Part shown: in pieces, positions 9,287 to 17,559 of the stretch
Numbering within the stretch: position 1 is the stretch's first letter
How the letters are laid out: each line of letters opens with the position of its first letter
NCBI GenBank assembly: GCA_024689085.1
Contig: JAILDT010000099.1
Span: 1 to 64,000, forward strand
Direction of reading: 5' to 3'
Length of the DNA: 64,000 nucleotides
Source: Clostridia bacterium
GTDB lineage: Bacteria; Bacillota; Clostridia; Peptostreptococcales; Anaerovoracaceae
Program-made: the position numbers and the translations under genes
Notes under the pieces: model-generated
The model's database searches: none
The model's input: only the letters and a program-made list of their open reading frames with translations
What the model was told of the DNA's origin: nothing

Positions 9287-10195
9287 TCACAATCCGAGCC
9301 GTTCTTCATCCAGTTTGCCCTTTTCTCTGATGACGATATATCCCGCCGCAACGACGATGATACCGCCTACGATCTGGAGCGGAGTAATCGTCTCATGCAG
9401 AAAGATCACGCCGCATATAGCGGTGCTCACCGGCATAAAGTCCGAATAGATTGCCGCAGGCGTCGGCCCAATCACTTTGATGGCAAATACATAGATCACA
9501 AATCCGATGGCTGCGTTCACGATGCCCATGTACAGGACGATCGCCCACAGAGACGCCGGCCAGGCAGAAAGTGCCGGCATGCTGCGCAGAGCCAGCGGCA
9601 GCAGAATGAGACCTGCGCAAGTCAGCTGCAGGAATGCCAGGCTGATGGAATCATATTTCCGAAGCGCATCAGTGAGGAAATTGAAGATATTCCAGCATAT
9701 GACCGCACCAAAGGCGATCAGATATCCAATCAGCCTTCCCTCAAGAAGAATGCTGAAATCTGCGCCAATGACAAAGACGATGCCCACGATACAGCCAATA
9801 ATACCAATGATAATCTTTTTGTTGGCTTTGCGCTTGAAAACCACCCTCTCGACGAGGACCGAAAGAGCCGGCACAAAGGCAAGCAATATCGTGAGAAGCG
9901 AGACCGGCAGATACGACATGGCGTTAAACTCGCACTCAAAGTACAGAATCTCACCGAATATTGAACAGGCGATGACCAGAGGGATATCTTTTTTCGCAAA
10001 GAAACTTTTATCCCTGCGGATGACTTTGACGATGCCGAGGGCGATGGCGCCAATAGAGATCCTGGCAAAGAGAAGACAATTCGGCGTCAGATCGTACATG
10101 CCGAACTTGGCAACGACATAGTCGAATCCCCACAACATGACCAGAAAAATCATCAGAATATGCGCTTTGATTATCGTGTTTTTAGAGTTGCTCAT
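9287..10195 (-). CDS. EamA/DMT-family transporter
   Basis: 10-TM EamA pattern (MLWGFDYVVAKFG...; PTPAAIYSDFMPVSTAICGVIFLHETITPLQIVGGIIVVAAGYIVI); ATG at 10195 overlaps the upstream gene stop by 4 nt. Confidence 0.88.
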   Translation of the reverse strand: MSNSKNTIIKAHILMIFLVMLWGFDYVVAKFGMYDLTPNCLLFARISIGAIALGIVKVIRRDKSFFAKKDIPLVIACSIFGEILYFECEFNAMSYLPVSLLTILLAFVPALSVLVERVVFKRKANKKIIIGIIGCIVGIVFVIGADFSILLEGRLIGYLIAFGAVICWNIFNFLTDALRKYDSISLAFLQLTCAGLILLPLALRSMPALSAWPASLWAIVLYMGIVNAAIGFVIYVFAIKVIGPTPAAIYSDFMPVSTAICGVIFLHETITPLQIVGGIIVVAAGYIVIREKGKLDEERLGL

Positions 10196-11373
10196 AGCAT
10201 GTTCTCGGATACTTCGATTTCTGAGAGATGCAGGGTGTCTTTGATCTTTACGATTTTCGGATGATGCAGATCGATGCCGATGCACGTTTGCAGCGCAGCG
10301 CGAATCGCCTCTTCCTCGCTGTCCATGATGACCGGAATCTTCATGCCGTTGGTGTTGCCTGAAGCGATGCCGTTGGTGTATGTGACGCCGAGGTCAATCT
10401 TATCCAGCGCTGAACGGAGTATGAAATCCGCCATACCGAAACCGATGGCATTGCCGTGGGCCCCTTCCGTCAGGTCCTCGATGATGATGCGCTGCACGCG
10501 CGGCACAGCGCCCGGAAGCTGCCCGAAAGCGTCCCGGCCGATGATGTTCGGGTCCATACCTGTGCCGCTGATTTCTTTGCCGATCCGCTCCACGATAAGC
10601 ACATCAATATCATCGTACTTGATGCGCGGCATAAGGCTTTTGGCCAGATCCAGCAGCTTCGGTTCACGGGTCAGGATGTTTTTGCCCGGTACGGCTTCCA
10701 CAGTATGTGTTTTTTCAAAAGCGTTCTCGATGACGGCAAGCCCGAAGGGGATGTCAACTCTCCCGATGATGACCTCGGCCGCATCAGGGATTGTGTGCGC
10801 AAGAGCCGGAAATCCTTCTCTGTGAATCCGCGAGCACCCATTGTGCTTACCCCCGCCAATAGCCAGCATCTTACAGAGGCCGCTCTCGACTTTGCCTGTG
10901 AAATCCGTGTGCGGCTTGACGCGCCCGATCGGAATGACGTAGTCCGCAGCGAGAGCCGGTTTGGAGAAATGAACATCCATTCCGTCTTCTGTCTGCCCGA
11001 TGATCTCCGTTTCCATGGAGGAATTGATCGGTACGTCCATGGTCTCTGCTGTGATACCGTAACCTTTGAGAATCTCCTCTTGCCCTTCCGACGTCCCGCC
11101 TCCATGGCTTCCCATGGCCGGAATGATAACTGGCTTTACACCGGCATCTCGCAGGGTATCGACGACGGCTTTTGCAATGAGATTGATATCCGTGACGCCG
11201 CGGCTTCCGACAAGGACGGCCGCCGAGGCCCCTTCCCTCATCTGCGCAGCAAAAGGCGCAGCCTGTGCTTTCACAGCCGCAGCCGTATCTTCCAGATGTT
11301 CATCGGCGAAGACCTGTTCGACCTTCACCATCTTCGGTAATTGCAGATTTCTGACTGCTTCCGGGAGTATCAT
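10192..11373 (-). CDS. LarA/DUF2088-like protein (lactate racemase N-terminal-domain family)
   Basis: PAMGSHGGGTSEGQEEILKGYGI, RVKPHTDFTGKVESGLCKMLAIGGGKHNG, typical of DUF2088/LarA-like proteins. Confidence 0.7.
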   Translation of the reverse strand: MILPEAVRNLQLPKMVKVEQVFADEHLEDTAAAVKAQAAPFAAQMREGASAAVLVGSRGVTDINLIAKAVVDTLRDAGVKPVIIPAMGSHGGGTSEGQEEILKGYGITAETMDVPINSSMETEIIGQTEDGMDVHFSKPALAADYVIPIGRVKPHTDFTGKVESGLCKMLAIGGGKHNGCSRIHREGFPALAHTIPDAAEVIIGRVDIPFGLAVIENAFEKTHTVEAVPGKNILTREPKLLDLAKSLMPRIKYDDIDVLIVERIGKEISGTGMDPNIIGRDAFGQLPGAVPRVQRIIIEDLTEGAHGNAIGFGMADFILRSALDKIDLGVTYTNGIASGNTNGMKIPVIMDSEEEAIRAALQTCIGIDLHHPKIVKIKDTLHLSEIEVSENML

Positions 11374-11388
11374 GTTCTGCTCCTTCTC

Positions 11389-12663
11389 CTACAATTTCGT
11401 GTACAACACTTTGCCCGACGGGTTCCGCGGAATCTCGTCGATGTATTTGATGTGGACGAACCGCGGTCTTACCTGCCATTTGTCCATAAACATGCCGGCA
11501 ATCTCATATTCTCTGTCCGCCGTTTCCCGGCTGCTGGTGTGCACCGTGATGCCATCGTCATCGTTTCCCGTACAGATGATATCTTCACAGGCAAAAGCTT
11601 CCTGCAGGTCTTCCTGCACCTTGTCCAGGCTGATTCTCCTGCCCTGAATCTTGACAAAGCGCTTCTTACGTCCTGTGATGTAAAAGTACCCTTCTTCGTC
11701 CATCCGGGCCATATCGCCGGTCTTCAGACAGCCGCCGTTCACGTCGCCAAGGGCCAGATCTTCCCGCGACCGCGCATATCCGAGCGAGACGTTGGCGCCG
11801 AAATAGATCAGTTCGCCGTCTTCGGCGATAACCATGCTGCCGCCCGGCACCGGAATGCCGATGCTGCCGATCTTCGCAGCGCATTTTTCCGGCGGGATGT
11901 AGCTCATGCGGGCTGTTGCTTCTGTCTGCCCATACATAATGAAAAACCGTCTGCCGGTCTCAGCCGCCCAGTTAGCGTACTTCTTCTGCAGATCCTCGTT
12001 GAGGTGTCCGCCCGCCTGTGTCAGTGTCTTCAGGTGCGGCAGATTCATCTCACGAAGGTGCAGCCGCTCAAACATATCGTAGGTGTACGGCACGCCCGCC
12101 ATGGACGTGACTTCATATTTCTCAACCATCTCCCAGAATTCCTTCTGGAACAGGGTTTTGTTCGTCAGAACGATCGTTGCACCGACCGCAACATGGGAGT
12201 GGATCACGGACAGTCCATAGGTGTACTCCATCGGGAGCGTGGTGATCGGCCTCTCATCAGCCGTAATGCCAAGATACTCTACAATGGAATCGCAGTTGGC
12301 CTGGATGTTTTCATAGCTCAACCGTACGAGTTTCCGGTCGCCCGTACTGCCTGACGTGGAAAGCAACAGTCCCAGCTGTGGATTGACCGCATCGTCACCT
12401 TCATAGGTTTCCCGGAAAGACACTTTGACGTCCTCATCCAGATTTCTGCCGATGAGCAGGACCGGACAGCCCTTTCTCAGGAGCGCCAGATATCTGGCCA
12501 GACTCTCCGCGTCGTTGGAGCATTCGAGTATCACAACACCGCGGCAGTCTTCTGTGAGCGCGTCACCCATGTCCCAGATCTGCCCGTAGGTATACTCTCT
12601 GCCCTCGTCATCGATACAGATTATTCGGTCTTTGTATTCATCGTTTCGTTCAAAAAAGTACAT
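11389..12663 (-). CDS. AMP-binding (ANL superfamily) acyl-CoA/acyl-ACP synthetase-like ligase
   Basis: STSGSTGDRKLVRLSYENI, MYGQTEATARMSY, LKTGDMARMDEEGYFYITGRKKRFVKIQGRRI, NPSGKVLY; short N-terminal domain. Confidence 0.9.
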   Translation of the reverse strand: MYFFERNDEYKDRIICIDDEGREYTYGQIWDMGDALTEDCRGVVILECSNDAESLARYLALLRKGCPVLLIGRNLDEDVKVSFRETYEGDDAVNPQLGLLLSTSGSTGDRKLVRLSYENIQANCDSIVEYLGITADERPITTLPMEYTYGLSVIHSHVAVGATIVLTNKTLFQKEFWEMVEKYEVTSMAGVPYTYDMFERLHLREMNLPHLKTLTQAGGHLNEDLQKKYANWAAETGRRFFIMYGQTEATARMSYIPPEKCAAKIGSIGIPVPGGSMVIAEDGELIYFGANVSLGYARSREDLALGDVNGGCLKTGDMARMDEEGYFYITGRKKRFVKIQGRRISLDKVQEDLQEAFACEDIICTGNDDDGITVHTSSRETADREYEIAGMFMDKWQVRPRFVHIKYIDEIPRNPSGKVLYTKL

Positions 12664-14912
12664 GATAATAATGCAATCAGGTCCTTACGGTCCCATACGG
12701 TATTGAAATCCAACGCTTCTCCGGCGCAGACGACTCTGTCGACGCCTGCACAGTCCGCCCTGCGCATGTGTTCATAGATGTCCTTCTGATTGTCACCGCT
12801 GCTGACGATAGTCTGGATACGAGCCTCCATATAGCCTGCCAGTTCATTCAGACTTCCAATCTGCATCTCGTAGAACATACCGAACCGGGCTTCCAGATCC
12901 GTCAGTTTTCTTCCATCATTCGGGACCGGCACCACGTAGAGCCGGTTGCCCCAACGCTTCGCGGCGCCCAGATTCTTCTGCGTCGCGTACATCCTGCATA
13001 AGATCCTGTATTTTTCCGTGGCGATCCACGGCTGCAGATCATAGGTGGACGCTTCTTTCGCAAAGGCATCCCACCATCTGTTTCTGATTTCTTCGCTGTC
13101 CGAAGCGCCGTCCGTCAGCCAGAAGATGGTCTTCGGGCTGGAGCAGGCGTTCTGATCGGCTCCGTATGTATCATTGTAGAACATGTGGGCGAAATGCCCC
13201 AGCTCCTGATCGTCCATTTTTCTGAAGTCCTCCGTTCGGAACAATGCGACGGAGTACTTGTCCGGGAACGTGACGTCAACGCAGTCAGCCCCTTTCGGGA
13301 TGCTGCAGATGTGTTCTACCGTCCCATCGCCGCCCCAAACGATTCTGGCCTTTGCCTGCGACGAAATCTCTTCCAGCGTTTCATCTCCCCGCGGGAAAGT
13401 TACAAAGGCGTTCTGTTGCTTCAATAACGCAAAAGCCGGCCTGTCCAGAATCTTGCTGATTCCCTGGATTGCTACTTCTGTGATCTCAGAACTTCTGCCC
13501 GACACACGCACGATATTCGGATTGCCTGCCAACAGCGAAGCAATCCAAGAATAGGCGAACATCGTCGGCATGTTCGAAGGCGCAATGTGCAGCGTGAGAC
13601 CTTTTCCCCGTCTGTCTTCTGAGTCCGCATAACCGCTGCGGATCTTCTCCATGTGCGCGTGTCTGCACCAGAATCCAAGTGCGTAGAGTTCCGGATACTG
13701 CCGGTACATCGGTTCCTTCATGAACAGCTCGGACAGTTCCGCCAGAAACTCCATGACCGTATCATCGAATGCATTACGGATGGTCTCCGACGGCGGATAA
13801 GCCCCCGCCAGAACCTGCATCGCGCCTTCCGCATCGATGTCACCCGGAGTGCCTGTTGCTTTTGCAGCGCCTTCAAAGGTGTCGCTGCAGCCACGCACTT
13901 CCGCCTTGCTGATGCGGCCGCTGATCTCGAAGTACTTGCCTTTGCGTCCGCATGGGCAGTCATCGATGCCCAGAATCCTGCCCCAGTCTTCTGTAAGCAG
14001 CCGATGTCCCGGATAGGATTCCGGCAGAAGGGATTCCAGAGCGATCAGTCCCCACTCCCCTGTCCTACATGGAGAGAAATCCTCTGGATGCAAAACTGAA
14101 ATATCCGAATAGATGCTGGCGTGGAGATGCCCCTCCGGACACTGCATGAAGATGCTGCCTGTCTGCTCCGCCATGCCGTAATAATCGCTGACGCTGTCGA
14201 TCCCGCAAGTCTCCTGCAGCCCGCTTCGGAACACCTCATCGGAAACTTTTTTGTCCTGCAGTTTCTTCCATCCGCCGCCGTGGATCAGATGGCACCCTGC
14301 CAGGTCTACTGTTTTTGCATCCGCTTTCAGGCCGCCGTAGAGGTACTCCCAGATCATATAGGTGAATCCAAAGGCGAAAGTCGGCCCTTCTTTGGCAAGC
14401 TGCTGGAACTGTTCCAGCGACGCGTAGTCGATCCGCATGTTCTCGTCTAAAGCGTAGATGCGCTTCGACGCCATCATGGAAAATCCGAGAATGCCGGCGC
14501 CTCGGGCCGTGAATTTTCTCCTGTCCCGGAGCACATCCGGTGAATCGATGATCAGCATCGGTATGCGTTTTGTCCCGATGTAATCTCCTGTGATGCTGCA
14601 CAGGGCACGCTGCTGGGCTGCCGACGTATCGGCATCCAGATAGATCCGTGAGACCTGCTGACCTGTGGTTCCGGAAGAGGTGATCTTCCGGATGATCTGC
14701 TCATCAGGCACGCTCACAAGATCGATATCTTTGAACAGTGCAACCGGCAGGTAAGGAGCGTCCTCACCCAGCCCATTACAAATATCATCGTAAGCCGCAC
14801 AGGCTTTACGATGATCTTCTGTCATTTTCTTTAACTCTTTTCTATAGAATGATTCCTTGTCAGCCTGTGGTACGCTGTAGGGATCCATCTCCAGAAACTC
14901 AATGCGGTTCAT
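12621..14912 (-). CDS. LuxE (acyl-protein synthetase)-LuxC (acyl-CoA reductase) fusion protein
   Basis: N-half: KITSSGTTGQQVSRIYLD, HLIHGGGWKKLQDKKVS, YGMAEQTGSIFMQCPEGHLH (LuxE/PaaK-like). C-half: LTLHIAPSNMPTMFAYSWIASLLAGNPNIVRVSG, YGADQNACSSPKTIFW (LuxC/ALDH-like Cys). Single uninterrupted ORF; start trimmed to ATG 14912, preceded by AGGTGA. Confidence 0.88.
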   Translation of the reverse strand: MNRIEFLEMDPYSVPQADKESFYRKELKKMTEDHRKACAAYDDICNGLGEDAPYLPVALFKDIDLVSVPDEQIIRKITSSGTTGQQVSRIYLDADTSAAQQRALCSITGDYIGTKRIPMLIIDSPDVLRDRRKFTARGAGILGFSMMASKRIYALDENMRIDYASLEQFQQLAKEGPTFAFGFTYMIWEYLYGGLKADAKTVDLAGCHLIHGGGWKKLQDKKVSDEVFRSGLQETCGIDSVSDYYGMAEQTGSIFMQCPEGHLHASIYSDISVLHPEDFSPCRTGEWGLIALESLLPESYPGHRLLTEDWGRILGIDDCPCGRKGKYFEISGRISKAEVRGCSDTFEGAAKATGTPGDIDAEGAMQVLAGAYPPSETIRNAFDDTVMEFLAELSELFMKEPMYRQYPELYALGFWCRHAHMEKIRSGYADSEDRRGKGLTLHIAPSNMPTMFAYSWIASLLAGNPNIVRVSGRSSEITEVAIQGISKILDRPAFALLKQQNAFVTFPRGDETLEEISSQAKARIVWGGDGTVEHICSIPKGADCVDVTFPDKYSVALFRTEDFRKMDDQELGHFAHMFYNDTYGADQNACSSPKTIFWLTDGASDSEEIRNRWWDAFAKEASTYDLQPWIATEKYRILCRMYATQKNLGAAKRWGNRLYVVPVPNDGRKLTDLEARFGMFYEMQIGSLNELAGYMEARIQTIVSSGDNQKDIYEHMRRADCAGVDRVVCAGEALDFNTVWDRKDLIALLSCTFLNETMNTKTE

Positions 14913-15543
14913 GTTCTTCACCTTTGACGTATGATGGTCCATGTCCCGGACAGATTTTCATGCCGTCAGGGATTTTTTTCAGGATCGGCATAGTCAGTTT
15001 CTCATAATCATCGGCATCTCCGCCCCTCAGCCTCAGGGTTGTCTCTTCACCCGGAATCATGTAGTCTCCGCTGAAGAGGTACTCGTCATCCATCGTTATA
15101 AGCACGCTGCCAGGCGAATGACCCGGCGTCCGGATAAAATCGAAGTTGTGACCGCGCCATGTCATCTCGTACGTTTCTTCATATGTGATCTCCGCCTGTC
15201 TGCAGGTAAATCTCGGCGTTCTCTCTTCGGAGATAATGCCGGTTTTGAAGTAAGAAATCATGTCCCCGATCGTTGAAAGATTCTCCTTAGGATTCTCTAA
15301 ACGCTCACTGCATATTCTGCACGCTACAACGGGAACATCGTACTTGCTGCGAACTGTTTCCAGATTTTCGATATGATCAACGTGTTCGTGCGTCAGAAAT
15401 ACATACTCCGGAATCCATCCGTTCTTATCTATTTCCGCCTCCACGACTCCATTCTGTCCCGGATCGATTATCACAACATAACCATCCTCTTCAATCAGAT
15501 AGCTATTGCAGATTGTCTTTGGTGAGGTGAGTTTTGTAATCAT
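14899..15543 (-). CDS. MBL-fold metallo-hydrolase
   Basis: VFLTHEHVDHIENLE (HxHxDH), TPGHSPGSV, LFSGDYM, PGHGP. Confidence 0.92.
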   Translation of the reverse strand: MITKLTSPKTICNSYLIEEDGYVVIIDPGQNGVVEAEIDKNGWIPEYVFLTHEHVDHIENLETVRSKYDVPVVACRICSERLENPKENLSTIGDMISYFKTGIISEERTPRFTCRQAEITYEETYEMTWRGHNFDFIRTPGHSPGSVLITMDDEYLFSGDYMIPGEETTLRLRGGDADDYEKLTMPILKKIPDGMKICPGHGPSYVKGEEHEPH

Positions 15544-15550
15544 CTCTTAG

Positions 15551-15796
15551 CTATTCGTCGAAGTTCACTCCGTACTTCTCTGTCAGAATCCTGATACCCT
15601 TCTCATAGGTCGAAAGATCCAGCACGTCCTTGGTGTCCATCTGGATGCCATAGGCCGCCTCGATGTCGGCAATCAGATCCATGTGCCCGACGGAATCCCA
15701 CTGGATAATTCCCATGTATTCCAGCCCCGGCAGATCCTCTTCTTTCACTCTGAAATTCAGTACGAATGCTCTCTTGTATTTCTCGAGATTTGTCAT
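15551..15796 (-). CDS. Acyl carrier protein
   Basis: 81 aa; phosphopantetheine site WDSVGHMDLI; acidic helical ACP pattern. Confidence 0.88.
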   Translation of the reverse strand: MTNLEKYKRAFVLNFRVKEEDLPGLEYMGIIQWDSVGHMDLIADIEAAYGIQMDTKDVLDLSTYEKGIRILTEKYGVNFDE

Positions 15797-15826
15797 AGTA
15801 TGTCCTTTCTTTATCTCAAAACTTCC

Positions 15827-16705
15827 TCAGTCGATATCTTCCACAATCTGCTCCGGCGGCAAATCCAGCTTGTCCGGATCGCTGAAGCACTGCCGCAGCT
15901 TTCTGAACGCCGTCGCGAAGTAATATCCGTCCACAATCCTCTCATCCGTTGAGAGTGTGTAATCCATGTATTTTCTCTTTACGATCTCTCCGTTCCGGTC
16001 GATCTCATATTCCGTTCTCTTCGGGCCGGTAGCGCAGAACACCGGCACGTTTCCGAAGCTGTAAAGGTGATGGAAAATCGGAGGAATCCGCAGCGAACCC
16101 ATAGAGGTGATGAAAAAGCTGCCGTGGAACGGACTTACTTCCAGAAGCGATTTCGGAAGCAGCCCGAAGTAATCCAACAGTTTCAGAAACCATATGGAAA
16201 ACTTGAAAAACAGCTTTGGGAATTTCGCCAGCGTTGCCGCAACACCGTCAAAATCGCTGTCGTTTCCTCTGTTTTTTTCCTGATCAATGACCTCTTTCAT
16301 CTTGTAATAGACCTGTTCCGCCGTGTCCTCCGGACTGAGGATGATTTTGACACAGGTATTCGGTGCCTCCAGGGTCATCTCCTTTTTGATATCGATATTC
16401 ACTTCGATTCTGTCTCTGGCGTAAACTCTCTGACCGGAGACGAACCGGTTGACGGCGGGCATCTGCGATACGACCCGGACGTAGGATGCGACCATCACGT
16501 GCATCAGTCCGAATCCGCTCAGCCCTTCGTCCCTCTTTCTTCTAATGTATTCTTCCGCTTTGGAAATCTCGACTTTATCCTGTATGAAATTGGTTGCTCC
16601 TACTCTGTCGACAAGAATAAATGTTTCAACAACACTCATGGGTTCACGCGTACGCAGCAGTCTGCCGTCTTTGCGATCGCCCCGTCTTTTCTTTCTGCCT
16701 TCCAT
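15827..16705 (-). CDS. E2/CAT-like acyltransferase-fold protein (2-oxoacid dehydrogenase acyltransferase catalytic-domain family, no lipoyl domain)
   Basis: GSFFITSMGSLRIPPIFHHLYSFGNVPVF and DERIVDGYYFATAF correspond to E2 C-terminal motifs; ATG at 16705 has a better RBS (AAGGA) than the ORF start 16726. Confidence 0.72.
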   Translation of the reverse strand: MEGRKKRRGDRKDGRLLRTREPMSVVETFILVDRVGATNFIQDKVEISKAEEYIRRKRDEGLSGFGLMHVMVASYVRVVSQMPAVNRFVSGQRVYARDRIEVNIDIKKEMTLEAPNTCVKIILSPEDTAEQVYYKMKEVIDQEKNRGNDSDFDGVAATLAKFPKLFFKFSIWFLKLLDYFGLLPKSLLEVSPFHGSFFITSMGSLRIPPIFHHLYSFGNVPVFCATGPKRTEYEIDRNGEIVKRKYMDYTLSTDERIVDGYYFATAFRKLRQCFSDPDKLDLPPEQIVEDID

Positions 16706-16736
16706 ATATTCCTTTTCCTTACGCATTCCCCATTAA

Positions 16737-16765
16737 AATATATACTAAAACGAACCGATACGCAA
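16737..16765 (-). promoter_or_regulatory. Predicted promoter of the LuxE-LuxC operon
   Basis: TTGCGT-17 nt-TATATT on minus strand, ~30 nt before ATG 16705. Confidence 0.45.
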
Positions 16766-16793
16766 ATTCAATTCAAAGAAATTGATCCCCTGT

Positions 16794-17483
16794 TCACTTC
16801 TTTTTCAGTGTCTTCAGATACTCCTTCTGTTCCGGTGTAATGCGGTAACTCTCCCGCGCCTTCTGAATCGCCTTGTTATGGGTCCATATGTCCAGTCTTT
16901 GCTCTTCCAGGAATCGAATCGCCGTATCGTACTGTTTGGCCAGAGCCGTTGCGAAGTACCAGGCAATCATCATATTCACGTAGTACTCCTCCGAGCGAAT
17001 CTTCGCGACCGTCTCCGGATAACCCGGGCTGAAATCGTCGTCGAGAAAGTGCTGCATCAGCATGCCGATACCAAAGCGGATGATGTACGTCTCTTCTGAC
17101 TTCAGCCACTTCTCAATATGCAAAAGCAACTCGCTCCTGTGCTTCTTAAAGACTTTTGGAGAAAGCTGATCACAGGTTGCCCAGTTGTCGATGTACGGCA
17201 AAAACTCCTCTGCCAGTCCGATGCACCGTTCATAATCCTTCTCCTCGGAAATGAGAAACGCGTGCAGCTGGTTCTCATCGAAGTACTCGTGCGGAAGCGA
17301 CTTCAGAAACGCGTCCGCTTCCTCCGCTCTTTCCCTGTGCAGTTTCTTCGCCAGATTTCGCAGCTCCGGCGTCCGCACGCCGATGATTCTCTCCGGGTCC
17401 ACCGTCGGGAGCAGTTTCCTCTGAAAATCCCGGTATTTCACATCCTGCAGTTTGAACAGTTCTTCTCTGATGGAATCAATCAT
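16794..17483 (-). CDS. DNA alkylation repair protein (AlkD-like HEAT repeats)
   Basis: GVRTPELRNLAKKL, NWATCDQLSPKVF, WLKSEETYIIRFGIGMLM, WYFATALAKQYD. Confidence 0.92.
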   Translation of the reverse strand: MIDSIREELFKLQDVKYRDFQRKLLPTVDPERIIGVRTPELRNLAKKLHRERAEEADAFLKSLPHEYFDENQLHAFLISEEKDYERCIGLAEEFLPYIDNWATCDQLSPKVFKKHRSELLLHIEKWLKSEETYIIRFGIGMLMQHFLDDDFSPGYPETVAKIRSEEYYVNMMIAWYFATALAKQYDTAIRFLEEQRLDIWTHNKAIQKARESYRITPEQKEYLKTLKKK

Positions 17484-17520
17484 ATCTTTACTCCATGCCG
17501 GATCCCGGCTGATCGAAAAA

Positions 17521-17550
17521 AGAAAAAGCGGTGGTTGCCCACCGCTTTTT
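17521..17550 (-). terminator. Terminator of the NuoE/NuoF/GltD-Mo oxidoreductase operon
   Basis: agcggtgg-ttgc-ccaccgct followed on minus strand by a T-rich tract. Confidence 0.8.
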
Positions 17551-17559
17551 GATGTTGTG

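Noticed and set aside
9287-16765. A bioluminescence (lux) operon
   Set aside because: LuxE and LuxC domains are present but there is no luxA/luxB luciferase or luxD; the ACP, ANL and EamA content points elsewhere
16067-16840. 257-aa plus-strand ORF
   Set aside because: Antisense to the E2/CAT-like gene and spans its promoter; no motif
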